This document shows, one piece after another, positions 23,594 through 35,329 of a stretch of DNA of 64,000 nt. Position 1 is the stretch's first letter, and each line of letters begins with the position of its first letter. This DNA comes from Alisma plantago-aquatica (lineage: Eukaryota; Streptophyta; Magnoliopsida; Alismatales; Alismataceae). The stretch covers positions 518,530,303 to 518,594,302 of the forward strand of contig OY856409.1 in NCBI GenBank assembly GCA_963693085.1, in the 5' to 3' direction. Both the position numbers and the translations under genes were made by a program. The notes under the pieces are model-generated. The model had not been told where the DNA came from, made no database searches, and worked only from the letters and a program-made list of their open reading frames with translations.

Positions 23594-26500
23594 TTGCTGC
23601 CTGCTGTTGCTACGTCACCATCCTGCTATTACCTGCCTCTGCCCAGTGTGGCATCTGTGGAGCCTCCTAGATCTCTTTGTGTTACTACGGTCAAGCTCGA
23701 TGGTTCCAACTACCATCTGTGGTCGGCATCCTTTGTTCTATATGTGAAGGCTCAAGGCCGATACTCTCATCTTACTACTGATCCACCTCCTACCCCTGAT
23801 GCTACTGCTGACGACAAGACCAAACAGGCTTATGCCCAATGGTCTAAAGACGACTCGGGTGTTATGTCCTGGCTTCTCGACAACACCGAGCCGCGCATTA
23901 GTCAGTCTCTCCTGTGCCTTCATGATGCCAAAGCAATGTGGGACCAACTGTCTCATGTCTACTCACATTAACAAAATCCGAAGGGGTTTTTTGAAATTTT
24001 CAAAAACCTAGCCAAAAAGGAGTACTCCTCAGATGCGTCTATTGAAGATTTTTACAACCAGTACTCTGCTCTCTAGAGTGAGTATGAGATATACCACCCG
24101 TTGACTGCTGACATCAAAGAAGCTCAGAAGCAACACAATGAACTCCAACTTGTTCAGTTCTTGGCTGCACTTCCCGCTTCTTTTTCAGGTGTGGTTGACC
24201 AAATATTGTCAAGTGATCCGCTATCAACTCTTCGCGATGTTCTAAAGCGGGTCCAACAAGTACTATCTGTTTCCTCTACACCAGCTATTGAGCATCCTGC
24301 CTTGGTTGCTCGTACTACTGATTCTGGACGTGGCCGCGGTTGTGGATGTGGCCGTGGAGTACGTCCACCACCTTCTGGAGGAAGAGACACTTCTATTGCT
24401 CCTGGACAAGGTCAAGCCACTGGACCTCACTACTGCAACTGGTGTGGTCGTGACAATCACATTGAAGATAGGTGTTGGATCAAGCACGGCAAGCCAGCCT
24501 GGGCAAACCAGGTCTCCACTGAAGCTACTACAGAAGCTGCATCCGATCCACCAGCTGCTCCTCCATCTACTGACTGGCTTCGCTCTGAGTTTGAGAAATT
24601 CATCCAGGAGCGAATGACTCAACTACCCTCAAGGGCCTCAACATCGACGGGAGGCTCATCTGCTATGCTGGCGTCTCCCTCTACTGGTAACTAAAAGTGG
24701 TGTATTGATTCTGGGGCATCTGTTCACATTGCAGGTGACCTCCACTTATTTTCTGCCCTATCTAAAACTTCACATATTCCATCGGTCACCGTTGCTAATG
24801 GCTCGAAAGCACCTATACATGGCATTGGCGCCGTTCCGTTATCTCGCAAGATGAATCTTCACTCTGTTTTATATATACCTCAGTTTCCTGTTAATTTACT
24901 ATCTGTCAGTAAAACTGTCAAACAACTTCAGTGCTCTATTAAATTTGATCCCTCTGGTTGTGTTTTGAAGGATCTCCGCACGAAGACGAGGATTGGTTCG
25001 GGCCATGAAGGACCAGATGGACTTTACTATTTAGATGGACCACCTGCAGCGTCTGCTCTCTTATCTACATCTGTCTCAGGACTTCAGTGGCACGTTCGGA
25101 TGGGTCATCCGTCTGCTGCAAAGATGAAGCTTTTATTTCCTGCTTTAGCTGAAAATAAATTCTCTTGTGAAACCTGCGTTTTGAGTAAACAAACGAGGTC
25201 TGTTTTTTCTGCAAAGAATGATATTGGGTCTAAAGATATGTTTGACATTGTTCACTCTGACATCTGGGGTCCATGTAGTGTCCCGAGTCAAAATGGTGTT
25301 AAGTATTTTTTGACATTTATTGATGATTATTCCCGTGCTACCTGACTTTTTCTGCTCAAAGACCGGAGTACTTTTTTGGACAATATCCGTATTTTCTTCT
25401 CAGAAATAAAAACCCAATTCTATAAAAACATCAAAATTCTCTGTACTGACAATGCCCTAGAGTTTATGCAAAAGTCTGTCACCTCTTTTTGTTCTAATAA
25501 TGGCACCATACACCAAACCACTTATCCCTATAGTCCTCAGCAAAACGGTGTTGCTGAACGCAAAAATCGCCATCTCTTAGAGGTTGCTCGCACTCTTCTT
25601 ATCCACTACAAAGTCCCTCACCGTTCTGGCCTGAGGCAGTCACTACGACATATTTTCTTATAAACCGCATGCCCTCTTCTGTTTTACAAAATCGCATCCC
25701 ATACTCTATCTTGTTTCCTGATGTGGCTCTGTTTCCTGTACCACCTCACATTTTTAGGTGTACCTGTTTTGTTAAAAATCTGCACCCAGGAATGTCGAAA
25801 CTTGACCCTCGGTCTATTAAGTGTATTGTTTTGGGTTATTCACAAACTCAAAAAGGCTATCGCTGTTTTGATCCGATACTCAGACAGTGGTTTGTCAGTG
25901 CGGATGTCGTCTTCTTTGAGCATATGCCCTTCTTTTCTGAGGATGGAGCAAGCCTAACTCCTGATGTGTTGGCACAAACGCCTTTGCCGGACATTGTCAA
26001 AAATCTGTCTGTATCTGACCAGCTTGAAGAACGTCCACTGCAAGTGTACAAACGCCGGCCGAAGACAAGCACTCCTTACATGGCCCCTCAACCAATTCCT
26101 GCGTCTGCGGATGATCAAATAAACACTGAGATAAACTCTGATCTGCACCTTCCTATTAGCTTAAGGAAAGGTGTACGCTTCTGTACTAAACATCTTATCA
26201 GTCATTTCTGCACCTCTGATAATTTGCATAACAACTTTGCCTGCTTTACTTCTGCACTATTTGTTGTCAGTATTCCGAAAAATGCTACAGAAGCTCTTGC
26301 TATTCCAACATGGAAGAAGGCAATGAACCAGGAAATGCAAGCACTATGTGATCGCAAGACATGGGAGCTTGCGGATCGCCCCTCTTCTTGCCCTACAGTG
26401 GGCTGTCGTTGGATCTTTACTATTAAATATCAGCTGGATGGCACTATTGAACGTCTCAAAGCCCGTCTTGTTGCTAAGGGCTACACACAGACATACAGTG

Positions 26501-27807
26501 TTGATTATTTTGAGACTTTCTCTCCTGTTGCACGGTTAAACTCTGTTCGCATTCTGATTTCTGTTGCTGTGAATAAAGACTGGTCTCTCTTTCAGCTTGA
26601 TGTGAAAAATGCATTTCTTTACGGAGATTTACAGGAAGAAGTCTACATGGAGCAACCACTTGGGTTTGTTGCTCAGGGGGAGTCTGCCTCCAAAGTATGT
26701 AAGCTGAACAAGGCTATCTATGGTCTCAAGCAAAGTCCACGAGCCTGGTTTGACAAGCTCAGTCAAATTTTAGTCACCTTTGGCTTTCGTCGTTCTCATT
26801 CTGACCATTCAGTCTTTATTTGCAAGACAGCAACCGGACTTGTGATTCTGATTGTTTATGTGGATGATATTATATTATCTGGCAGTGACACAGTGGGCAT
26901 ACAAGAAACTAAAACTTAGAGAAACATTTTGTCACTAAAGATCTGGGAAAACTTCGATATTTCCTAGGCATTGAAGTCTCCAGATCATCTGCAGGACTGT
27001 CTTTCTCAGTGGAAATATGTACTTGATCTGTTGCAGGAAACTGGAATGCTTGGTTGCAAACCGGCTAACACTCCACTTAATCCAAATATGGACTGGGATG
27101 ATGCAAATTCTCCTCCCTATGCCGATCATCACCAGTTCAGGAGGCTGGTAGGCAAGCTTATTTATTTGACTGTCACACGAGCTGATCTTACTGCTGCTGT
27201 CGGATTCATCAACCAGTATCTTGACAAACCCCGACAATTTCATTGGGATGCTGTATTCAATATTCTGAGATATCTTAAAAGCTCTCCAGGAAAAGGCTTG
27301 ATGTATAAAAAGCATGGCCACTGCAACCTATCCGGGTTCTCGAATTCAGACTATGTAGGAAGTCGTTCTGATCGGAAGTCAACATCAAGCTATTGTACTT
27401 TTGTGGGTGGAAACCTTGTCACATGGCGAAGCAAAAAGCAGACTGTTGTCGCCAGATCCAGTGCAGAGGCGGAATATCGAGCAATGGCTCATACTGCTTG
27501 CGAACTGTTATGGGTTCAGAGTCTCCTTCAGGAGTTTGACATATCTTATTCTAGCCCTATTCCTATGTTTTGTGACAATAAGGCTTCCATTTTTATTGCA
27601 AGCAACCCCACATTTCATGAGAGGACGAAACATATCTAGGTCGACTGTCACTTTATTCGAGAAGCAGTTCTCTCTGGCAGAATTTGCACTCCATATATCA
27701 GTACCGACAAGCAAGTTGCAAACATCTTCACAAAGATACTTCCCAAAGCTCGCTTTCTAACTCTGGTTGACAAGTTGGGCATGATCGACATCTACGCTCC
27801 AGCTTGA
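23594..27807 (+). pseudogene. Gag-pol pseudogene of E
   Basis: The reading order is Gag, protease, integrase, reverse transcriptase, RNase H. Gag begins near 23648 at a GTG where a start is expected, with VKLDGSNYHLW and an RGRG-rich region. It ends in a CX2CX4HX4C knuckle (CNWCGRDNHIEDRC), followed by KHGKPAWANQ. Protease has the WCIDSGASVH active site after a stop at 24692-24694. Integrase shows the HX3H-CX2C region and DNALEF...NGVAERKN. RT has LDVKNAFLYGD and YVDD (26857-26868); RNase H has ARSSAEAEYR. Breaks: in-frame stops near 23969, 24074, 24692, 25343 and 27637, a frameshift near 25622, and two near 26905 and 27000. The end is TGA at 27805-27807 inside the polypurine tract. Confidence 0.9.
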
Positions 27808-27814
27808 GGGGGAG
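27804..27814 (+). other. Polypurine tract of E
   Basis: TTGAGGGGGAG directly precedes the 3' LTR and overlaps the pol stop codon. The same tract with the same upstream CCAGC is found in D, N1 and N2. Confidence 0.9.
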
Positions 27815-28011
27815 TATAGAGATATGTTGTTTTCTGTTATGTTTTGTTGAGTGTCATGTACATAGCATGTGCCTCACTTATGCTGCTTACTTCTGTAGTT
27901 TAGTCCCATATTGCTCACCTCTGCTTTAGTCTCTATTCTCTTCTGTTATATAAGAGACTGCATTGTACTCTGTTTTACTCACTTAATAAAACAAGCCTTG
28001 GTTTATCTATA
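27815..28011 (+). repeat. 3' LTR of E
   Basis: 197 bases, starting TATAGAG right after the polypurine tract and ending TCTATA, followed by the CTATG duplication. Confidence 0.93.
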
Positions 28012-28016
28012 CTATG

Positions 28017-28545
28017 TTTTCCTCCGAAGGAATCATGATGATTAGTTGTGCCGATTTGGGTAGGCGCATTAAGACACATCTTTGCGCTAACTCGAGTTCC
28101 CAAGCTAATCTTGCTCACATTTTAGGTGATCTATATGCCTTCCAGCCACTTCCTATTCTAATAAATGGATTCCAAACTTTGGTGTATCATCTCATATATT
28201 TGGCAACAAGTCACGACGACAATGACTTATTCTCTTCCTTGACAAGTTTCTGTACATGTGCTCCTGTGATGCACAATGTTCCCGCATGGTCTGTGCCAGT
28301 GTATTCCTCGATATATCTCCATTACTTACTTTCTCTGGGCCCATGGGTAGATTACTTTGGCACACAAAACTCTCCGTTATCTTCATTATACCGACTGCTG
28401 GAGGATGTCAATCTTCTATTTGAACCATGAAATTGTTTATTACGAAGCAGTACTGTATAAACGGATTATTGTGCTAGATAGTATTTTTGTTCCCAAACAG
28501 AATAAAATAGTTGCATTTTTTATTTATAATGGTGACAACTAGAAA
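28017..28545. other. Intron sequence right of E, no gene recognised
   Basis: This continues the sequence left of E (22660-22923) across the insertion site. A 138-codon plus-strand frame (28014-28430) matches no family I know. Taken with the left flank it might be a fragment of some retroelement or gene, but nothing supports a name. Confidence 0.35.
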
Positions 28546-28699
28546 TTTTTTCATTAACTTTATAAAACGATAATAACAATAAACATAGGATCACGTTTTA
28601 ACATGTGTGGGAGTGGGTTTGGAGCTCTTAAAAAAGCAAATCAGAACTGGTTTGATTATTAGGCAAGTTTTCAGACCATGCACATTTTCAGACCATGGC

Positions 28700-29250
28700 C
28701 AACATGTAATCAATATAAAATCAGCCCTTATGTAAAACGACACATGCATAATCCGACCATATCATGAAAATTGAACATGACATGATGGCCATAGGTGCAG
28801 TAAACCTAATGTGGTCAATATGGAAAGAACAAATATCATAATAGTAGTGTGAGCCCTTATGGGGTACAGCCTCAAATACATAAACTAGAAACCATGCACT
28901 GGTCTGAAATAAACCATACAATTATGGACCAAACCTAATGTGGTCATGACCAATTGAACTAACAGTTGGGTCAGCCCTACCTGTGAGGAGCGAATGACTA
29001 CATGCCCTGATTTGAGCAGCTCTGATTGGGTGAGGGAATTACCACATGCCCTACTTTGGCTCAGCCCTAACCTAAATCATCCCTACTGTAAAAGGACACA
29101 CAGATAATCCGACCATATAATGAAAATATGACCGGACACAATGGCCACTGGTGCATTAAACCTGATATGGTCAATATGGAGAGAACAAATATCATAATAA
29201 TAGTGATGAGCCCTAATGGGGTACAACTTCAAATGGAGGATAATTTGTCA
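28700..29250. repeat. Duplicated block within the intron (two copies about 350 bp apart)
   Basis: The segment 28715-28890 (CATAATCCGACCATAT...CATAATAGTAGTG...GGGGTACA) recurs diverged at 29085-29240. The second copy has the same order of motifs, including AAATATCATAATA and a GCCCTAATGGGGTACA ending. It lies in an unidentified element spanning roughly 28550-29500. Confidence 0.65.
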
Positions 29251-30212
29251 ATAGTAATTTATCTAATTCCTTTCGTGAAAATTGGGTCATGCATTGCATT
29301 TCATGTCGTCATGATCATGCTTAGAATGAAATCATGCTTAGAATGGAGCTGTTGAGAGAAAATATAGGCATGTGGTTGACATGAGATTGCCAATGATGTT
29401 TGAATGTTGGGGTCGAAATGAGATTGCTAGTGATGTTTGAATCTCATGTTCAGTAAAAATGACATATGGATAGTCCGACCATATACAAAGTTATCGCATC
29501 TACCCACATCACACCCCCACAAAATGTTTTTAGTTTTATAAAATAATGCCAATTTTATAAGTTTAATTCATGGCAAGTTTTGATTGATGCCAGATTAAAA
29601 GCATCGCATGAATTGAGATGAAACCACATTTGGGAGGGAAAGCAACAATCAATCATCAAAATGGCATACATTGATAATAAGAAAAACATACTTATCAATA
29701 AGTCAGAAATCCACACGACTGGCTATACTAACATGAATCCGTGTGCAAACAACAAAGAACACATTGTTCCCAACATCATGTTCATAGTGAAATAGAAATC
29801 ATATGATTGTGTAACAGACATGGGTCGTTTTAACTACAAACAGACTACAAACCAGAGAAAAAGTTAATCGCGGTTAAATCCAAGGGGAGCAAGTTGTCAT
29901 AGAGAGCAAATACCTGAACACGAGTGAGAGCAGGAGTCAAGAAGCAACATCAAATCAGCAGACAACATCCACCGTGAATTATCCACATGGATAAAGAAAC
30001 ATAAAACGAAACATGGAAGACAGGTAAGAAAAATGAGGGAATAAGTGGATTTAAACTGAGGAAATGCAACAAATAGGGGGCTGCGTACCTCTTTAGAAAG
30101 TTGCAAAGGGTGTCCTGAACTGGTTCACTGTCTGTTGTTGCATCTTCAGAGAAGATGCGGTGGAGGATGGGTAGCTGGACCATGGCGACATCAATGCAAA
30201 AATTTAACCAAT

Positions 30213-30635
30213 TTAAAGGCTCTGGAGGCTGGAGCACACCTCGCCCGAGCTAGGGTTTCGCCGGGTTGCATTCCTTGACAAGGCAGGATGATTGGTCAAA
30301 TTCGGGAGAGAATCAAGAAGATAAGAACGGGCAGAAAGAGGTAGGCCTGACCTAACTTTTCGCCTCCTACGAGCAGCTGTTATGGCCATGATGGCAGGGC
30401 GAATTGATTCCATCATGCAAGCGACAATGCTGGAGTCAATGTAGCCCTGAAACACTAGCACAACGCTTGCTTCCTCGCCGTCGATGGGAAAGGGAACGGT
30501 GGAGTAGGTTTCGCACTGAAACGCCGTCGCTGGCAGCAGTCGCGAGGGATGAAGTTGCAAGTCGCTAGGGAACAAATGAGGTGTCCGAGATTGAAGAGGA
30601 CGATTCAATTCAGTACACGGATGTGACAATCGCAA
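30213..30635 (-). other. GC-richer minus-strand segment, possible captured gene fragment
   Basis: A 140-codon minus-strand frame (PIDGEEASVVLVFQGYIDSS, then MMESIRPAIMAITAARRRRK) is followed downstream by another frame, 29950-30237, reading MVQLPILHRIFSEDATTDSE and ending at an AAAGAG/GTACGC donor-like site. The minus strand also carries AAACCCTAGC, common in plant leaders. Composition and frame look gene-like, but I recognise no family. It could be the start of a gene on the opposite strand, a captured fragment, or chance. Confidence 0.3.
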
Positions 30636-31372
30636 ATCGGGCTGGGATTTTGCAATCCCGCCTCGACCGGGACGGACTTGGTCTAAATATGGGGGTTACG
30701 GAAACCGAAAACGCAACCAAACAGAAATCTTGGTGAACTTTGGACCGAATTAATCCTATTTGGCATGAAAAGACAAGCTATAATTCGGATTCGGCCCCGA
30801 ACTAAACAGGGGCCTAGTGTCCAATCATTTATGTCAAAGAACAAGTAAATGTTACAAAAGTGCAATTTTGGATGATATCAAACCCAAATGAACTCGAATG
30901 AAGGCTAATTGATTAACCTTTGTATCAGGCAAACACCCAAACTATAAATAATGTTGGAACTTGGTGAGGCTGAGTTTTTCATAATAGGATGTCTCTTGAG
31001 TAGATTAGATTTGAATTTGATCGTATATGCTTGATATGCCTTAACTCTTCAGTTTGAATTGTTCCCTGAAAAATGGTCTTCGATGCATTTCACTTGCTTT
31101 AATGCATATTCTGATGATTTTTTTGTTTTATTTGACTTGAGATCTTATTATGGTCAGAGTTGCATGCAACCGTACTACAAAAATGAATTATCTAAATTAA
31201 TACGTAATCCAAACTGGTCTTACACAAGAGATCCATCTTAACATCTCTGTCTTTAATTATTCTTGTGGTTGTTTGTTTGAACACTTCTGCATTCTCCTTA
31301 TATACTCAAGCTGACCGTGCATTTTGCTAAAGATAGGGTATTCATCTCTTGTTACTTATATTTCTTTAACAG

Positions 31373-31454
31373 TGGCGCTGCTTTGCTTCTTGAGGCTGCA
31401 AATATGGGAGATGCAGATTCACAATACGAGCTTGGGTGCCATTTGAGGATCAAG
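31373..31454 (+). CDS. Sel1-repeat gene, third recognised exon
   Basis: Acceptor TTTCTTTAACAG; the first base completes the split codon from the previous exon. It reads GAALLLEAANMGDADSQYEL then GCHLRIK, the first helix pair of a Sel1-like repeat, and ends in phase 0 at donor GTTTTG. It lies isolated between two very large introns, so annotation pipelines could miss it. Confidence 0.85.
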
Positions 31455-32421
31455 GTTTTGTTTATACAAATTCTTTCCAACCTCTGCTACACATTAACTT
31501 CGTTTGGCATAATAAACGAATCTTTTTTACTTATTAGTGTTACTGGATGTAGTATTAGCTTGAATATGTTACAGTTTAGAATATGCTTAACAGTTTCAGA
31601 AACGAATAAAAAACCGGTTTGGCTTAATTTAACTGCCTTTGCTGACATAACATCAATGATTGATATAGCAAAAGTTTACATTTATTTTTGCTGGGTTGAC
31701 AAAAAAATCATACTTAAAAATTCTTTCTTGTCTATATTTTTTCTGAAAGTTGTATTGTGCTAGTAGCGTATGGCTACCTGGTCGCAAATATTGCTACATA
31801 TGACTTATTAGCCTAGTGTAGTCAAGTTATCAAACAAATGCTGCATTGTCATAGGACCTACTGCATTGTTGCTACATGTACTAGGGAGAAGTATGGAAGC
31901 TCCTCTACTGGTTGACAATAATTGTAACTTGGGGGCCTGGGGATTCACAATATTCTCTGAGTTCTTTTTGTACGTGAAACTTACGACTAAATCACAACAA
32001 TTTCTCCTGCCTTACCATACTCTTGAATTTACACAATTCTCTGTTTTTAGCAATTCACATTTCTCTGCAAATTTCTCGAACTGCTGACATTTTTGTATTC
32101 AAATTCTTGACTTTTTCACAATCAGCATGATTTTGATGCCATGAAAATAATAAATTTGGTTCCTTTAATGTATGGTTTAAATTGAAGGAACTACCATGGT
32201 GTCTATTATGACTTGAATATGGCATTACATTATGTCATTTGGTGTTGGATAATCAAGATCGATCCTTTACATTCGAACATATTGTTTTAAACATTTAAGG
32301 ATCTATTTTACTTTCCAGTTTCTCTTATGCAAAGTTGCATCTCACCTAATACCCTGGCCATTACGCAAGTTTGGATTCCACTTTGTGTACTATTGATATC
32401 TGATCTTTGCTATAAATATTT
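31455..32421. other. Start of the 18.8-kb intron, no feature recognised
   Basis: A+T-rich intronic sequence. The plus-strand frame running on from the third exon (to 31763) is intron read-through. Confidence 0.5.
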
Positions 32422-32928
32422 ATTCTTGTCAGTGTTTTAAAAATCGGTCTGTGCGGCCGCATAAGCAGCCGCATACAAGGTTCGGACCTCCAACTGAACC
32501 GCATACTGGAAATCCCTCCAAAAAGCGGACCAGGCCGCAGAATCGGTTGTACGGCCGCATCCAAGGCCGATTGAACCCCGATTTTCAGTTAGACATATTC
32601 TGATTTCTTCTTTTTTACATTTACATTCATCTATGTTTGTTTAAATTTCGATCATAGTGCTTGTATGTATTTATTTAAGTTGTGATTATTGCATATTTGC
32701 ATAATTGCATCTATTATTCTTGTAATTGTACTATTTAGATACACATTGCACAAATTAAATATGTAAATTCATGATTTATATATATATATATACATACAAT
32801 AATTAATGAATAAAAAAAATCCAAAACCGCATATACTTCCGCATATACTCCCGCATATCGCATATACTCTACAAGGTGACCTCTCCGAACGCATAACGCA
32901 TACCGCTTTTTAAAACACTGATTCTTGT
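32422..32928. mobile_element. hAT-type DNA transposon with perfect 8-bp target duplication
   Basis: The element proper is 32430-32920 (491 bp). It begins CAGTGTTTTAAAAATCGG and ends CCGCTTTTTAAAACACTG, inverted repeats starting with the CAGTG form typical of hAT. Flanks are ATTCTTGT at 32422-32429 and 32921-32928, a perfect 8-base duplication. Subterminal regions repeat GCGGCCGCAT and CGCATATACT units, likely transposase sites. No coding capacity: a non-autonomous member. Confidence 0.9.
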
Positions 32929-33902
32929 TATATAGGCCTATGTGTTTTAGTCTTTTAATAATACATTAGTGTGTATTTCTAAACTCCTATCTATAAGTGT
33001 TGTAATCACATGTAAATCATCAAGTTGTGAATGCAATGCCATTTAGCCAGGTTTCAGAGAAGGAATCCTAGAGAAAGCCCCCCCCCCTCCATCTTTACTG
33101 TCATCTCTTCTCATAGCCTCTGTCGTCCACCATCATCACCCCTTCTTTCTCTGCATCTCTCTATTCTCCATAGGCTACTGCCTCTCTCTTCTTCATGCCC
33201 TACGACTTACCATATAACATCCTGTCCTAGGACTAGTGTTTGGGAAGTTGTATGGATCTATCCTCTTGGTCTCAAATGTCCACTTATCCTTAAGTTACCT
33301 TGTTTCTGGTTGTCTGATGTCTAGAGGCGTCGAAATGCATATTATTTGATGTTTTGGTATCCCCCTCTTTTGGCTGCTCGTTGCATTCGGCCGACCACAT
33401 GGCGTGTGACCTGATCACATGACATTTGACCCAATCACGACGGGTGATCAGACTTCTATTACCGTTGATCACCCATACACAACGTGTGATCGCAATTATG
33501 CCGCCTCCGCCACCCCGATTATGGCAAGTTGTTTGCCCCGATAACACATCATACTCTGTGACATAACATGTGATGCTTTTGCACGGCGTGTAGCCAACCA
33601 TATGCTTTTGCTATTACATTATTGAGACATGACATGTCTCTTTTGACACAATTTGGTCCTCTATGCTTGTTCCTCAATTTGTAAGTTGACTAAACTTAAG
33701 CTTGTGCCTGGCACCTACACTGATGATTAGTATTCCTTACCTCAAATCCCTCTGTGATCATCGCTAAATGTGTCACCCCCTAACCTCTGTTAAAACCAAA
33801 TTTCACAGGTAGCGCAAAGAACTTCAACTTGTTAGTTGTTATCCATTGTTCCTGATTCCGTCTTTGGTTAGCCGATCATATTATCGGGAGTGATCCTTGT
33901 GG

Positions 33903-34110
33903 TGAAATGATATAATGGGGAAAATCCCCTGTGTTTCTTATTTAATAGAAGAGCAGATCCTCTCATATAAATAGGAGATACGTGGAAGCGGACAAAACCC
34001 TAATGGGCCAAGCCCAACACATAATTGAGCCTATATACAGATAGACTCAATTACTTAATTCACTAAATACTTAGACTCTCTTACACTCCCCTCAAGCTGG
34101 AGCTTGGGAG
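33903..34110 (-). mobile_element. 3' LTR and pol-end remnant of a minus-strand copia element
   Basis: On the minus strand GCTCCAGCTTGAGGGGAG (about 34088-34106) is the standard copia pol-end plus polypurine tract. It is followed by TGTAAGAGAGTC..., an LTR-like stretch of about 185 bases reaching about 33903. No matching 5' LTR or primer site lies to the right, so this is a fragment, apparently nested in K. Confidence 0.5.
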
Positions 34111-35148
34111 AATCTCAAGTGAACTTACAAATAGACAAGCAAACCAAAAAACAAAGAAGAGTAATAAAAAGATAAGCCAAGCCCATGCAATAATATATCT
34201 CCCCTCAATATTACAATCAAGCACTCAAACACACCAACACTCCCCTTGAAGTATATACTGGAAAGCAAGTGCGTAGGCAGGTAGCATGAGCTTCTCGTTA
34301 AAAAAGAACTAGCATCTGGAGTAGCAGTAAACAACATGTAGATGTTAGTCTTCATTTTAGTCGCCATCGTCACGAAGTAGACCAGTGAGTGCTGGAATAC
34401 TGATAGACTAGAGAGTGGTGATACAGAGGAGGTACTAATAGTCAATGCAAAACAATAGCACAAACTAATGATATTAGTAACAACAAAGGAGATGTAGCTG
34501 GAATGAATGACTTGGTGTGAAGAAGCAATAGATACAAGACTCCAAGATGCAAAGTAGTAGCAAAAAATCTTGAAGCTCCATTATATATTATCACCCACAA
34601 AAGAAAGTCAAGAACAAGAATTTTCATTGTCTTTTTCCTTAAAATTTCTATCACAAGAGCAGATGTCACAACACAGAGGATGCTGGGTTACAATCCAGAG
34701 AGTGTTGGATGACAAGTCAACGTGCAAATATAGCACGACCGACAGATATAGCAATAATACAAAGCAATAGAAAGAATGTGTTAGATAACACAAACAATGA
34801 GAGTGAAGTCTCTGGATTGAGGACAATAAGCAAAAATATTAGCAACAGACAACGATGAATAGGCCTTACAAATCCTCCATATGATGAAAACTAATAGTAG
34901 GAGAATGAATCCATATATATGATGAAAATATGCAAAAACAATATAGCAACAAACAATGATGATATGCCCAATAAGTAAGCCCATCTACAAGACAACTTAC
35001 AGTCCATTTGTCTTTTATTGAGGGGAAGTGTTAGATGGGCTTACTTATTTGGCCTGTTACTTATTAAGGCTAAGACAATTTGCAGTCCATTTGTCCTATA
35101 TCTGTTACTGTAAGAACTTAATCATGTTTAAACTCCTATTATTAGAGT

Positions 35149-35329
35149 TATTAAAGAGTATATTAAGGCCATTTAGTTAATAGGTCAATTAGTTAGTGGG
35201 CCTTTAGTATCTCGGCCCGTTTAGATTACTCGAGTCACAAGTCTCAGGGTTTCTCCCTTGCTTCTATATATAGGATAGGGATGTACGCCTTTTATTAATC
35301 GAATCAGTTCAATACAATATTCTTTCACA
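35149..35329 (+). repeat. 5' LTR of N2
   Basis: 181 bases ending TCTTTCACA, with the TATA-like CTATATATAGG near 35266 and the block AGTCTCAGGGTTTCTCCCTT shared with the N1 LTRs. Confidence 0.88.

Larger units (their letters stand above)
22924..28016 (+). mobile_element. Ty1/copia retrotransposon E (complete, TATAGA...TCTATA termini)
   Basis: Two 197-base LTRs (22929-23125, 27815-28011) enclose a gag-pol region, and the whole is flanked by perfect 5-base duplications CTATG (22924-22928, 28012-28016). The primer-binding site at 23126 reads TGGTATCA-AGAGC with one extra A. The LTR termini are TATAGA and TCTATA rather than TG...CA. By eye the LTRs differ at seven positions. Element F is a deleted minus-strand relative. 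E sits in the 13.7-kb intron in the same orientation as the host gene. Confidence 0.93.

Noticed and set aside
28014..28430. 138-codon frame right of element E
   Set aside because: No recognisable motif; it starts inside the target duplication and may be chance.
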